Origin: Prostheceraeus crozeri
Lineage: Eukaryota > Platyhelminthes > Polycladida > Euryleptidae
Reading direction: 5' to 3'
DNA length: 64,000 nt
NCBI GenBank assembly: GCA_907163375.1
Contig: CAJQUW010016138.1
Location: 605,524 to 669,523 of the forward strand
This document shows, piece after piece, positions 45,741-56,924 of the stretch. The position numbers and the translations under genes were made by a program. Positions within the stretch are counted from its first letter, which is position 1. Every line of letters starts with the position of its first letter. The notes under the pieces are model-generated. The model did no database searches, had not been told where the DNA came from, and saw only the letters and a list, made by a program, of their open reading frames with translations.

Positions 45741-47070
45741 AGAAAACGACACTGTATGCCCATGATATGTTATTGAAACCCACACAGCTTTCTTGTTATA
45801 CTACCAATTCATTTCATGTCTTCCATCCTATACACTCAAAACCTGCAACGACATTTATTCTATTACACCTGAAATCTATTGACATGTGATACATTACATT
45901 AAATCTTCGATATCAAATACTATCATGAAACAACTAGCAGTGCCTGACTCTAAACATGTACTGATTCCCACATTTATGACATTAGTAATTTTTTCTATCA
46001 TGTGTGACTACATGCTCATCAATATGAAAGGCTTGCAGTGACTTAAATCTTAATCTTAATCTTAAATAACTTTTCATGTACAGTTGACATACAATCAATT
46101 TCAACGGATGCTCCAGTCATAGCATGTTATTCCTGCTTTCGCACTCATGGTGTCATGCTGCATCAACAAGTTGCTTCTATCTAACTTTTACATGAATAAA
46201 CCAAACGCCCTGATGCTATATGATATTGTCTCGATATGCTATTGTTGTTTCTTTTAGCTATGTCACTGATTCAAACAGTTAATTACACTACCTATTCATT
46301 AAACTTTGCAATCTCAATCTTTGCTTTCATCGAATATGAACCTCTAATTTAAATACAACAACTATGATATGTGTTCTATCTTATACACTCAACCAGTAGA
46401 GACATTCATTCTGTTACATCCATGAACATGATGTGATAAAATTCACATAATCTCAAAACCCTTTAACAGCGCTTGTCTTCAAACATATGCTGAATCACAC
46501 ACACAGTTTGTTTGTTACACTACCAATTCATTTCAATGTGGGCTAATCTTGCATCACTCATTTCATGTAACACAACTTTTCACTTTAATTATTCCCAGAA
46601 TGTTACTGCAATGGTCTCAACACAATCCCTACCATGTATTCTAACACTCTAATCACTGTGCAATAACTGTCGTGAATTGTATCGCATTCATGTACATGAC
46701 CCAGACTTGTAAATTCCTGTTACTCAGGTGTGAGAAGGTTATGAGAACCTAAGATGCTTCAGTTGTTATTTCAGTTTACACGAGTAACATTTGATGTCTT
46801 CATGTCTAGCAACATGTATGAGTTACTTCATAACTCTAGTTTAATGGAGACTTTGATTATTCATTCTTAGCTCGCTGAATATGAGTGTTTGTATCACACT
46901 GTGAAGAGAGATTGCAAACTAATGAAGATAGAAATTTGATATCTGTATACGTTTGGCGTGTGAGTGGCCATCCTTTCATCCCTTTCATCAATTTTCAACA
47001 CATCCTCTGAGTTCAACGGGCTTGGAATCGTCAGAAAGTGAAAACACTTTCTGGCCTCATTATGCGTAGC
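45741..47070. other. AT-rich interior of the Polinton-like element, no gene seen
   Basis: Runs of TTTCATG and ACACT words and no supported coding frame. Confidence 0.5.
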
Positions 47071-47071
47071 C

Positions 47072-47773
47072 TCATGAAGGCTGTTTGGGACATCTACTAG
47101 CCTCATGAAGGATGTTTGGGACATTCACTAGCCTCATGAAGGCCGTTTGTGTCGTTCTCCGACTCCTCTCTACTTTTGCTCGAAGATCTCTGTAAGAAAG
47201 AAAAATAGTGTTAGAGTTGATTGAGAGGCAATGACGTTCGAGTAACTTACTAGGAATTTTCCTCTTCACTTTTCTCACTGAAAAATCACACAGTCGACCG
47301 TCTACCTCCATACTGATATGAATGCAGGTGACCCCACCTCCCTCGTAGCACTCCTGCGTGGTGTTTAAATCATCTGTAACAGTAGACACGTCACATACTT
47401 GGTTTCTGTAGATTGGCAGGTGTACCTCTACGTGTCTTCTCTTCATTTCCTTGTTGATGTCTTCAACCTGACTAAGACTTCTCTTCAGCTCATGATTTTC
47501 TTCTCTCATCCCTTGACAGTTCCTCTCTATCACACCAAGTCTGGTAACCTCCTGCCTCTGATGATTCAACTCGGATACTACCTCCTCATAAGCCATCTCC
47601 TTCTCCTTCCAATCCCGCCTCTCTTTCATTAATGTTTCCTCTCTCTTCTGCAGCTGCAATACTTCCTCCTGTAAGACTTTCACCGTTCCCACGTTAATTT
47701 CTAGTTTGGCTATGTCCTGCACCATCTCTTTATTTTGTCTATTCATGGCCTCATAGCGATGTTTGAGCAGCAT
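47072..47773 (-). CDS. Coiled-coil protein of the Polinton-like element
   Basis: A 233-aa minus-strand frame that may extend upstream into an acidic Ser/Glu-rich leader near 47,920. Residues 1-115 form a strong coiled coil rich in Glu, Lys and Gln (KVLQEEVLQLQKREETLMKE; YEEVVSELNHQRQEVTRLGV). The C-terminal half is not repetitive (LPIYRNQVCDVSTVTDDLNT). I do not recognise it as a known Polinton product. The upstream frame at 47,926-48,225 is on the same strand and may be part of the same transcript. Confidence 0.45.
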   Translation of the reverse strand: MLLKHRYEAMNRQNKEMVQDIAKLEINVGTVKVLQEEVLQLQKREETLMKERRDWKEKEMAYEEVVSELNHQRQEVTRLGVIERNCQGMREENHELKRSLSQVEDINKEMKRRHVEVHLPIYRNQVCDVSTVTDDLNTTQECYEGGGVTCIHISMEVDGRLCDFSVRKVKRKIPSKLLERHCLSINSNTIFLSYRDLRAKVERSRRTTQTAFMRLVNVPNILHEASRCPKQPS

Positions 47774-47925
47774 GTAATGGGCTTGCTGTGATGCCTTTAA
47801 CTCATCTCTATCTAGAGCTCTTGTTTGTTCGCGTATACCGCCTTTCTTTGGCGTAGAAGTGTTAAGTGGCTCCTCTACATGTTCAGATGCGCGCTCAGAT
47901 ACATGTTCAGATTCCTGTTAACCAC

Positions 47926-48285
47926 TCATGAAAACGGCTGTACTTCCCCTTCCTCCTCACTGCTGCCTGTATCGCTGAGGAAATGATCGCTCCCATCATC
48001 ATCCAAGTCGACAATGTGTCTTACAGCCGCCCTCTCCTCCTGCCTTCGTCTATACAAGTCATCAAACCACTTTTTGAAGTGGCAGTTAGAAATAGACGCA
48101 CTAGGACACTGGTCATGTCTTTTCCTAAATTCGACAAAGTCAGAGTCTGCTTCCACAGCATGATGGACACAGGTCTTTATTTCAAAGACCTTCTTATGCT
48201 CCCCAATGTGTTCCATCTGTCTCAAGTGCTTTTTGTATTCGGTCCATCTGTATACTTTATCGCATGAACATCTTGTGACGCTGTA
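47926..48285 (-). CDS. Small zinc-finger-like acidic protein of the Polinton-like element
   Basis: Minus-strand frame. Its beginning reads CSCDKVYRWTEYKKHLRQME with a following HIGEH, a spacing near that of a C2H2 finger. Then come a basic helix (FKKWFDDLYRRRQEERAAVR) and an acidic end (DLDDDGSDHFLSDTGSSEEE). It could be a nucleic-acid-binding partner of the coiled-coil frame next to it. Start uncertain: the ATG nearest the finger is at MEHIGEH. Confidence 0.4.
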   Translation of the reverse strand, partial: YSVTRCSCDKVYRWTEYKKHLRQMEHIGEHKKVFEIKTCVHHAVEADSDFVEFRKRHDQCPSASISNCHFKKWFDDLYRRRQEERAAVRHIVDLDDDGSDHFLSDTGSSEEEGEVQPFS

Positions 48286-49194
48286 GCGCGAAGACTTTGA
48301 TTAAACCATGTTCAAACTGCAAGATAAAAGTTAGTTATTTACTACAGTTCTCACAAGAAAGCACTGTTTATCAGAAACATGTTTGTGATAAATGGCATAG
48401 GACAGACAATGATGGCCCTAACCTTAAGACCCTAGTGTTAGAAAGTGTATCAGTGATGCCTGTAAGATCTGACTTTTAATCTCTAACTTAGAACGTTTGG
48501 TAGCAAACGTCAGACGACTCACCGTCGAAAGGAGGAAACAGGAGTGACATTGGGTAGGGAGAAGCGCCTTACATACTTCTCTCTCACAAAGACAGAATAT
48601 GCCAATGTCCAAATTTGGTCATGTCTCCTTCAAACGATTTCATCTCACCATATTTGGAATCTCAACCGCTAATTTTCCTGACTGACACAGGGAGTCCAGA
48701 TTGCCATAAATGGACATTCTCGCTTCGTTGTGACGAAAGGGGAATGACGCTCGGCTCACGCTTTGTGACAGCGATCTCTTTATCCTGAGTGGCAAGTTTG
48801 TATGACCCTCAAGCGAACTGAATGTATCCAAAGATGAAAAGATTGACTAGTTCCTTGCGTGTGATTAAATACATGGAATGACAAACGTACAAATGCTCAC
48901 AATGATACTCAGGGGCTTCACACCATTTGAATGTTTTCTTATATCAGGCTCACTTTCGAAGAGGTTTGATTCAATGGTTCATTCGAAGGATGTTTGTAAA
49001 GTTCAATACTGCATTCCCATGACATTTCAATTTTATGTGTTTATACGAGTGTATAAGCTTTCACTGGACTCGCATCGTCTTATAAAGTGTTCGTTTACGC
49101 AGCGCATGAAGCTATATCTCTCAATAATGTTGAATTCAATCTCTCTCTCACACACACACACATTGTCACTTAAACCATGACAGGAATACAGTTC

Positions 49195-49430
49195 TCACAC
49201 ATCAACTTTATTTCTAACGTTACAAACAGTGAAATACTTGTGACACTATTTTATACTGTACCTATCTTACTAACACTGAAATGATTCTGATATTGTTCCT
49301 AACTTTACAAAAACTTGTAACTTTATTACTAAGCCAATCCACTCTGTTTGAAGCCCAACTTTATGTGAAAAGAAAACGACACAGTATGTACATGATATGT
49401 TATAGAAACCCACGCAGCTTTTTGTTGCAC
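49195..49430. repeat. Outlying copy of the 196-bp repeat and its right flank
   Basis: CATCAACTTTATTTCTAACG to GATTCTGATATTGTTCC matches units at 45.2-45.5 kb. The next part (ACTTTATTACTAAGCCAATC and ATGATATGTTATAGAAACCC) matches 45,700-45,790. The interior thus carries a dispersed direct duplication about 3.7 kb apart. Confidence 0.75.
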
Positions 49431-50463
49431 TAACAATTCAGTTCAATGTGAGCTAGTCTTGTATCACTCATTTCATACGACATAACTTTGACTTTACTTA
49501 TTCCTACAATGTTACTACTATGTGATCTAAACTTTATGAGTTCGCTTTCACTTCTATCTCACACTTTCTTTATCATCTAACCAAGTGAATGACATTGATG
49601 ATACAATATCTGACTAAACGCATTGAGTCACATTCTACACAAACAGATATTACTAACATGGATCATATAAAACGTTAAGTCTTGTCATAGGGTTGACTAT
49701 GCTATGGTCTTAGTGATTTATCTATGTAACTTACACTTTTAAAACGCTAAATCCTTAAATCTCAACACAGGGACACCTATCCTATGGACTTAGGAGTTTT
49801 GCTGTATAATTTAGTAAACTTACGTCTCTGTCAGCATACGACTTTTAAAATACAACACTGACTGATGAATGAGGATCATATATTCCTAGCTTGGATAACA
49901 AGAAACTTTCCTGCGTTGACTATTATATATTTGTCTCATCAACTCTTTACACACTTATGATTCCAATCACTAAGATACATACAACGCTTCTATTGAACAT
50001 GTATCAATCACCTTTCAGCTGACCACATCAAATGTAAAGTGTATAACATAATGAGTATGTAACTATCTCTCATCAACGATATCAAAACTGGCTTTTCACC
50101 ATGAAAATTAAGTCTTACCTTCAAAGTCATTTTATAAAGCGAACATATGCATAACGCATTCTACACTAAAAGAGATCGTTCATTTGTATTATCCAAATCC
50201 CTAAATCCAACGGTAGGTAACCCTACCCCTCAGATGACAGACTTTAGCAATTTAGCTATGTCATTCACCAATGGCGTTGGACAAATTTAACACTTGTCAT
50301 GAAGTTAAGTTCTCATCAGATGAATTTAATAAGAGCTTCTTCATTTTCTAAGAAAGATAGAGATCCTTGAATCTAGTGTTTGTGTGTGGCACAGTCTGTA
50401 ACTTTTCTTTGTTAATAGGGTGGCCTCCAACGAATTGGTGACCGGGCCCTCGGAAGGACCGAT

Positions 50464-50712
50464 GGAATACTTCGATTACTCGAAGTATTCCGGACGCTGA
50501 ATTCTCAGCAACGCCAGATATTCTAGCGCCATATCCCTAAATAAAGGGTTCTCCACAAACTCATGTGGAATAAGATGGACGGGGTAGCGAATTGCTTCGC
50601 CTTTCTCTGCCTGCAAAGCAGCCAGGAGAAAGACTTTCCCCATCTTCACTCTGCATCCACAGCGGAGCTCAAGGGTTCGACTCATGTCAAAGAAAGCGAT
50701 ATCGAAAGACAT
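50464..50712 (-). CDS. Small protein of the Polinton-like element, with 3' hairpin
   Basis: A minus-strand 78-aa frame (MSFDIAFFDMSRTLELRCGC...LLRIQRPEYFE) with a start at 50,712. No family recognised. The frame's stop lies in a perfect hairpin, GGAATACTTCGA-TTAC-TCGAAGTATTCC (50,464-50,491), which encodes the last residues and may serve as an RNA end signal. It sits just inside the right TIR and reads inward, as the acidic frame does at the left. Confidence 0.4.
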
Positions 50713-50924
50713 TGCTTCAAACGACTTGTAATTGATGAATGAGTGTGAACGTCACCCTTACATTTCTCCCACATTTTTGTAACTGACTAGCAAGACATTG
50801 AAGAATTGAACAAATCGGCAGTGTCCATGCTTTAGCAGCAAATGGTTTCTTGCGCGCGCGGAGTGCACAGTAACAAATTGTCAACGTGAGAATCCTCTCA
50901 GCCGCCCACGATAATCTCTCCGAC

Positions 50925-53900
50925 GCGATTGCAATGAGCTGTGTGGAAATCAGCCAGGTGCTACGATACGTTCCTGCATCCTGGGACAGATGCGATAGCT
51001 CTCTGTTTCATGTGACAGACGGGTGCCAGAGAGAGCGCGTACATCTTTGTATTCTACTCTATCTGCTGAGGGGCTAGCGCGACAGACAGGCGCCAGAGAG
51101 AGCGCGTACATCTTTGTGTTCTACTCTATCTGCTGAGGGGCAGTGCGACAGACAGGCGTCAGAGTGCACTTATGATTCTTTGTGGGCACAGGAGGGTTTT
51201 TTTCAATGATAGGTTCTATGATAAACATTTTGAATGGCAGCATGTTGACTATTGCAAGCAATGTTAAATGTCATGTTTACATCGTCTGCATTCGCACAGA
51301 AAATTACTTGATGCAGGCTTCAATGTTGATTCTATGATCAATGCACGATTCGTTTAGAAATGAGACACGGTTTCATTTGTTATGTACATGAAAACTAGAC
51401 GTTGATTTTAATACTCATGGACAGTCCTAATGTTCGCTGTTTCATACTCATGAAATAATTCCACAGTCTTCATCATTCAATGACATGCTTTGCTGTTTCC
51501 TACTGATGAGCGTGTTAATTACACAGACTTGTTCATTGTGTGAGTTCAATGGTCGAGTCGTTGAACTAAGACTTATGCGTTTCTACAGGACTTTATATCA
51601 GCTTTCAACGCGACTGCAATCTATGAAAGTTTTGCCAACATAAAGTTGTTGTCATAAAGTTTCTTACACTGCGGTTCATGTTTACGAATTTCATTTGAAT
51701 GTCAGATTTGTATGTTCATCTGTCTATGATGAGTGTAAACGTTGTCACAGTGCTCCTTTATTTCCCGTAAACTAGTTGTGACACTTTTGTGTTTCACTTC
51801 ATCTAGCAGGTTGATTTTTATCTCACACATAATGTTTCCTAACTCATATGCATTCGACTTACAACAAGTTGGCATGTGTATACCTGTATGCTGTCGATGC
51901 AGAGTGCAAACACGCTGTCTTTATTTACAAAACACACGCATTCAATTTGATAAAGGCAAACAACACATTTAGTAAAGCTGGCACGCTAACGAGTGTGACT
52001 GCAGAAACATTTTATAAAACTTTTTCAACGTTCGCTAAGTTTCACAACAGCATGTCAAAGACTTCTTACAAAACTTATTTCAACATTTGCATTTAAGCGA
52101 ACATATGCTTCACGTATTCTACACGAACGGTTAACACATGTGATATAAAACCCTAAATCCAACCGTAGAGGAGCCTAGCCTTGGATGATGGACTTTATGA
52201 CCCACGCGATTCAATGTCATGGAACTAGCTCTCACACACTGAACGTGTGTGACAACATCTGGTTTTATAAAACATTCAACGCTGACTATAAGACCTTGTG
52301 TGAAACAATCTACACAGTGCAGTAAAACTTTCTAGTGCTGTGGTGAACAATGTTTTCATATAACATTCTAGACTCCCAGTCTCACTGCAGTAGAAAACTG
52401 CTTTTAGTAAACCTGATGAAGCTAATCTAACAGTCATGAAGTTTGAATTTTCTAATAGGGAAACATTTGGCAACTGTCTCCAATAAAACTTTCTAACACT
52501 GTGAAAGTAAGTTACAAGACAATCTACAATGTGCAGTAAAACCTTTTCGATAAAACTTTCTAATGCTGTGATGAGTTCGGTCAGTCATACAACGTCAATG
52601 ATCAAACTTTATTTTCACAAACGTGCGTCGCGGTAAATTATTTGACTACACTAACGCTTGCATTTCATGACACTTGTGTTTCGTAAACGTCGATGATCAA
52701 ACTTTTCTAACTATACATCAACCTGTGTGGCAGTAAAACTTTTACAAACCATGATACAGTTTCTGACTAGACTTACGAATAAAACGTTGATGATCAAACT
52801 TTCTAACTATACATCAACCTGTGTTGCAATAAAACTTTTGTACGACATGATAAAGTTTCTGACGACACTGACAAGAGCTTGTTCACTAGCGAAGAGAGAA
52901 GTGTGGTGCATGAATGTCCTCCCTTCATTCCATTCATCATTTCGTCTCCGTGATAGAGACAAGAAGAACTGATGGTTCATTCTCGCATGGTTGGATAACT
53001 GTCGGCAGACAAGTGCAATGGAGATTTTATGAGGTAACCTGTGGCAGATAGCTAAATGTCGCCCTGGCGGTCAGAGCACAACGTTGAGACGAAAGGCAAC
53101 CACTTGCAAACATGACGCAGGGAGGTTTCACAAGGATTACCATTGCCCACGTCCCGTGCAGTACTCATCGCTACGGACTTCACCGCTGTCTCGAAAGAAC
53201 GCCCACCCACAGGAAGTATCACACCAAAAATCTCCGTGACTTGCACCGTCCATGACTTGATCGCCAGACATGAAAACCGGTGGAGTTATTTACAAGAGGA
53301 AACATCCCAAGTGGTTGCTTTGATCAGCTTGATAGCAAGCCGTAGAGAGCTTCATTCACCAGCGTTTTGCAATGGAGATGTTTAGAGGCCACCCATGACA
53401 AGATAGCTAAGACTCAACCGATTGGCGTTCAAAGTGCTACGTTGAGAACTGTGTCAAATGCCCAACATGAGACATGAGTTGCCCAAGCGGTTTCGGTCTA
53501 AACTATGACACACTCCCTTACCACACTTATCACTACGGCATCGTTCGCCGTCCCGAAGGAACACCCTGTCAGTGGAATATTACAGCAAAACTCTCCGTGT
53601 CTTGCTCGCTTTCAGTGAAAAGCTGCTTGTAACATGAGAAGACTGGCTCAGATATCATTAAAAATCCTTTCATTGACTTCAGCAGGGTCGAAAACCCCAG
53701 AAAACCTCCAAAACTAGTGAATTTAAAATTTTCAACTTTTTAGCACTACGTATGAAATTTTATAAGTAGTCTATCACTTAGGGCAGGTCAATAGCAACCG
53801 AACCTTTTTTGAATCAAGTCAAACGGACTTGTAGAAGCAAAGCTACAAGCCTTTAAAGTTTTGGAGTCTTTTATGGCCTGGAGACGAAGGCGAACCTCGT

Positions 53901-55455
53901 GGCGAACCTCTAAGTCTGACGCCTTAGCTGACTTCAGCAATGAAATTTTCTAAGTCGGTTTCTTACAGAAACCCGGTTTTTCAGATTTCCAATGCTATCA
54001 TCGGAGCTCCGGAGTTCACCTACCCCAACCCAGTCGGGAGGAGAACTGATTTCCACAAGCAGAGTTTCCACTTATATAGTGTGTGGCGATCAGCTGATGA
54101 CGTAATACCCATCATTCAAACACTAAAAACCCGTCTATCTCCGGTTCTAGTGCTCCGATTGAGCTGGAAATTCACCATTGCCATGTAGAATTTGACGCTG
54201 AATCCGAATCTGCCCTCCATTTTCCATCCGATGCTTCGTTTTGGCTCTACAGCCCACAGCCATCGCAAAAATTCTAACTCGTTTTTCGGAAAAATGATGA
54301 AAAATTTTTTCTCTCCGATGGCTTTCAAATTTACCATGCCGAAGCAGAATTTGACGCTGATTCCAAATCTGGTCTCTGTTTTTCCGTCCGAGGCTTGCTT
54401 CACCCGCTAGAGCGATTTTCATAAACATTCTAACTCTGTCGTTTTTCGCCAAGGTCCCAAAATTTCAATAACATCTCACCTCTAAACGAAGGCAGATACG
54501 AACAAGCCATGCTTTCCACTGAATTTGTCTCACTCCCAGCTTTCAAACGAGCTATTGCACGACTTTCTACGATGTCTACAACCAAAGTTGGAAGATCTTT
54601 GCGAAGGGGGGTCAGAACTTTTTCTCTTCGATTGAGTTTGGAAGAAGTTCCTAGACCCAACTTTGACCAAAACGTCCGAATGTGCACTCCGTTTTCCCAT
54701 CCGAGGTCTCCTTCTGTCCGAAAAATGGACTTTCTCATCCCAAAACCTCCAAAACCTGACTTTTCCTAATCTATCGTTTTCCTGCCATTTTCCTTCCTCA
54801 AGCCAAGAAAATTAGTTCAAACTGAGCTTTCCACTGCATTTTTCTCACTCTCAGCTTTCAAATGAGCTATTGCACGACTTTCTACGATGTCTACAACCAA
54901 AGTTGGAAGTTTGGCAGGAGGGAGGGGGGACGTCCTCAAAACTTTTTCTTTCCAATGTCGCTGGAAACATCCCTCCTAACCCAAAATTTCACGTAGAGTT
55001 CGAATCTGCACTCCGTTTTCCCATCCGAGCAGTCGTTCTGCCCGAAAAACGACTTTTCTCATCCCAACACCACCAACACCTGCCTTTTCCAACTCTGACG
55101 GTTTAAAAGATTCCACCCCTTGCTGCTCATCCTTCCATCCTTCCCAACCCAACATTTCACGTAGATTCCACATCTGAACTCCATTTTTCCATCCGAGCAC
55201 CCCTTCCTGGCGATTTCCAACTTTTCTCATCCCAACACCACCAACACCTACCCTTTCCACACTCTATCCCTCACACATTCCTATCTCCTTCCTTACTTCC
55301 AGAGGGGGGGAGGGACCCGTTTCCTCCTCACGGACCCATTCCTCCACACACATCCTTGACCACTTCCCTCACCTTCCTGCCATAGGGGGGGCTGAGTCAG
55401 CTTGATGACTCAGCATTTCACATTTTGCGCGTGAATTTGCCACGGGGTTACTACT
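50925..55455. repeat. Right TIR of the Polinton-like element
   Basis: About 4.53 kb, reverse complement of 39,543-44,175. Inner limit at CCGACGCGATTGCAATGAGC. For most of its length the position sum is 95,167, shifting a little towards the outer end because internal repeats differ in number between arms. Confidence 0.9.
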
Positions 55456-55690
55456 CAGCATGTCGAGGCCAGAGAGAGCAGCGAACAAAACATTGGTTGT
55501 GGGAGCTTGTGAAAGCGCTGGTTTGCCTCTTCTTATGGATTCTGGAACGGCTTTGAATGACTCATTGACAAAATTTTTGAAACATTTACTTCTTTAACTT
55601 CTTTCGTTTTTGACTGGTATATATGTATGTATGTATGATACCTTGATAATTTAGTCACAATCTCCACCAAGTCGCTAGCACAGAAAAACA
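55456..55690 (+). pseudogene. Gypsy-type element B, continuation after the Polinton-like insertion
   Basis: Begins with the second copy of CAGCAT. Reads into a retroviral-type protease start (LPLLMDSGTALND). A (GTAT)n run follows at about 55,620-55,640 and the sequence then passes into the Tc1 element. Fossil with breaks. Confidence 0.65.
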
Positions 55691-55694
55691 ACGC

Positions 55695-56924
55695 ATGTAG
55701 CAGATTCAACTTTAATAGCGCGTGTGCTCCCCTCTAGCTCCATTACATTCAGTTATCCGAGATGGCATGGATTCAGAAAGTTTCTGAGTGAAGGATGTTT
55801 CAAGGAGAAGCCACTGCTCTGTCAGTCTTTCAGAGAGAATCTTCAGGGACACTGGTCGAAGTGAATAGCGATCTCTCACTCGCCGCCCAAGCTCGTCCCA
55901 GACTTGTTCAATGGGTGACAAGTCAGGTGAGCGTGCAGGCCAGTCAAGGGTTTGAATGTTCAATCTCTTAACAGTGGCAATGACAGCCGAGGAGCGATGC
56001 GGTCTTGCGTTGTCGTCTTGGAAGACGAGATCCTCCACCCTGACCACTGGGGCAACAACAGGAAGCACTATTTCATTCAGATACCTCTCTCCACTCAACG
56101 TGCCTTTGATGATGACTGCTGTCGTTCGTCCGCCATGCCAAATGCCACCCCACAGCATAACACTTCCACCACCATATCTGTCGTGTTCTTTAATACAGCA
56201 TGGGGCAAAGCGTTCACCTGGAAGACGATGCACTGTGACACGACCGTCATTGAAGTCCAGAGTGAATCTCGATTCATCGGTCCACAAGACTTTCTGCCAG
56301 TGATGGTCATTCCATGAGCGATGGGCATCACATCAGGCAACTCGTCTTCTGCGGTGCTCAAAACTCAATGGAATTAGGACAGCTGGTCGTCGCGATTGAA
56401 TTCCAGCTTCTCGCAATCTTCGGTAAGCCGTTCGAACGCTACAGTCTATATTTGAGGCACTCTTCCAGTGTACCACTAGCTTTGGGACTGACGCAAATCT
56501 ATTCCTCTTTGCAGCTAAAACTAGACGTGCGTCTGTCCTTCCTGCAGACTTTCTTGGTCGACCAGATCCCTTCTTCTTTTTAACATCTCCTTCTGCTTTC
56601 AATCGACACCACCACCTCCAAACAACGACTCTCGATAGTTGCAGTTCTTCGGTAACACTCACACAACTTCTACCACAACGAATCATTCCAATAGCCATAC
56701 CTCTGGTAAACTGATCGTGTACCATTTTATTTTACAAAAACTGGATTTCAGTTCACGTTTATGTTCAATTTGTAAAAGTAATTGTGACAGTTGTAGCGAT
56801 ATCAAAATTTGAAATTTGACCACCATAGATCTTTCTCCATGAATGGTAATACACAGAAAGCGAGATATTGCATCATACCTGAGAAAAAATGATAGTTTGT
56901 TTCATTAATTATGTCAATGAGTAT
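55695..56924 (-). mobile_element. Tc1-like transposon, one end clear
   Basis: The 5' end (minus strand) is at about 56,924, fixed by comparison with a second copy at 62,757-63,110: both share TTTGAAATTTGA, GGTAATACA.AGAAAGCGAGATAT and end ..GAGTAT. The matching 3' inverted repeat was not found near 55,650, so that end is truncated or diverged. It lies in the Gypsy B fossil. Confidence 0.75.
55712..56725 (-). pseudogene. Tc1 transposase (DD34E), one in-frame stop
   Basis: About 337 codons. The paired-like DNA-binding domain is at the N-terminus (MVHDQFTRGMAIGMIRCGRS, with helix-turn-helix and an SGRPRKS hook). Catalytic motifs are LWTDESRF, FQDDNARPHRSS and SPDLSPIEQVWDELG. From the second Asp to the Glu there are 34 residues, the DD34E class. 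The frame is continuous except for a single TGA at about 56,333-56,335, in place of a probable Trp (RRRVA-stop-CDAHRSW). It therefore died recently or the stop is a sequencing error. The product would excise and insert at TA. Confidence 0.85.

Larger units (their letters stand above)
39543..55455. mobile_element. Polinton/Maverick-like element with about 4.5-kb TIRs, core genes not seen
   Basis: A 15,913-bp element. The ends are AGTAGTAACCCCGTGGC at 39,543 and its complement ending at 55,455, flanked by a 6-bp duplication CAGCAT (39,537-39,542 and 55,456-55,461). A 6-bp duplication, AGT..ACT ends, very long TIRs and a length of 15-20 kb are the Polinton signature. The 6.7-kb interior shows only small frames; no polymerase B, integrase, ATPase, protease or capsid gene was recognised. 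It is therefore a deleted or non-autonomous relative, or an unrelated group with the same ends. Arms are close in sequence apart from small copy-number changes of internal repeats, so it looks fairly young. It inserted in Gypsy element B. Confidence 0.75.

Noticed and set aside
49141-49165. CT/CA dinucleotide run as a promoter element
   Set aside because: Ordinary microsatellite; nothing links it to a transcript.
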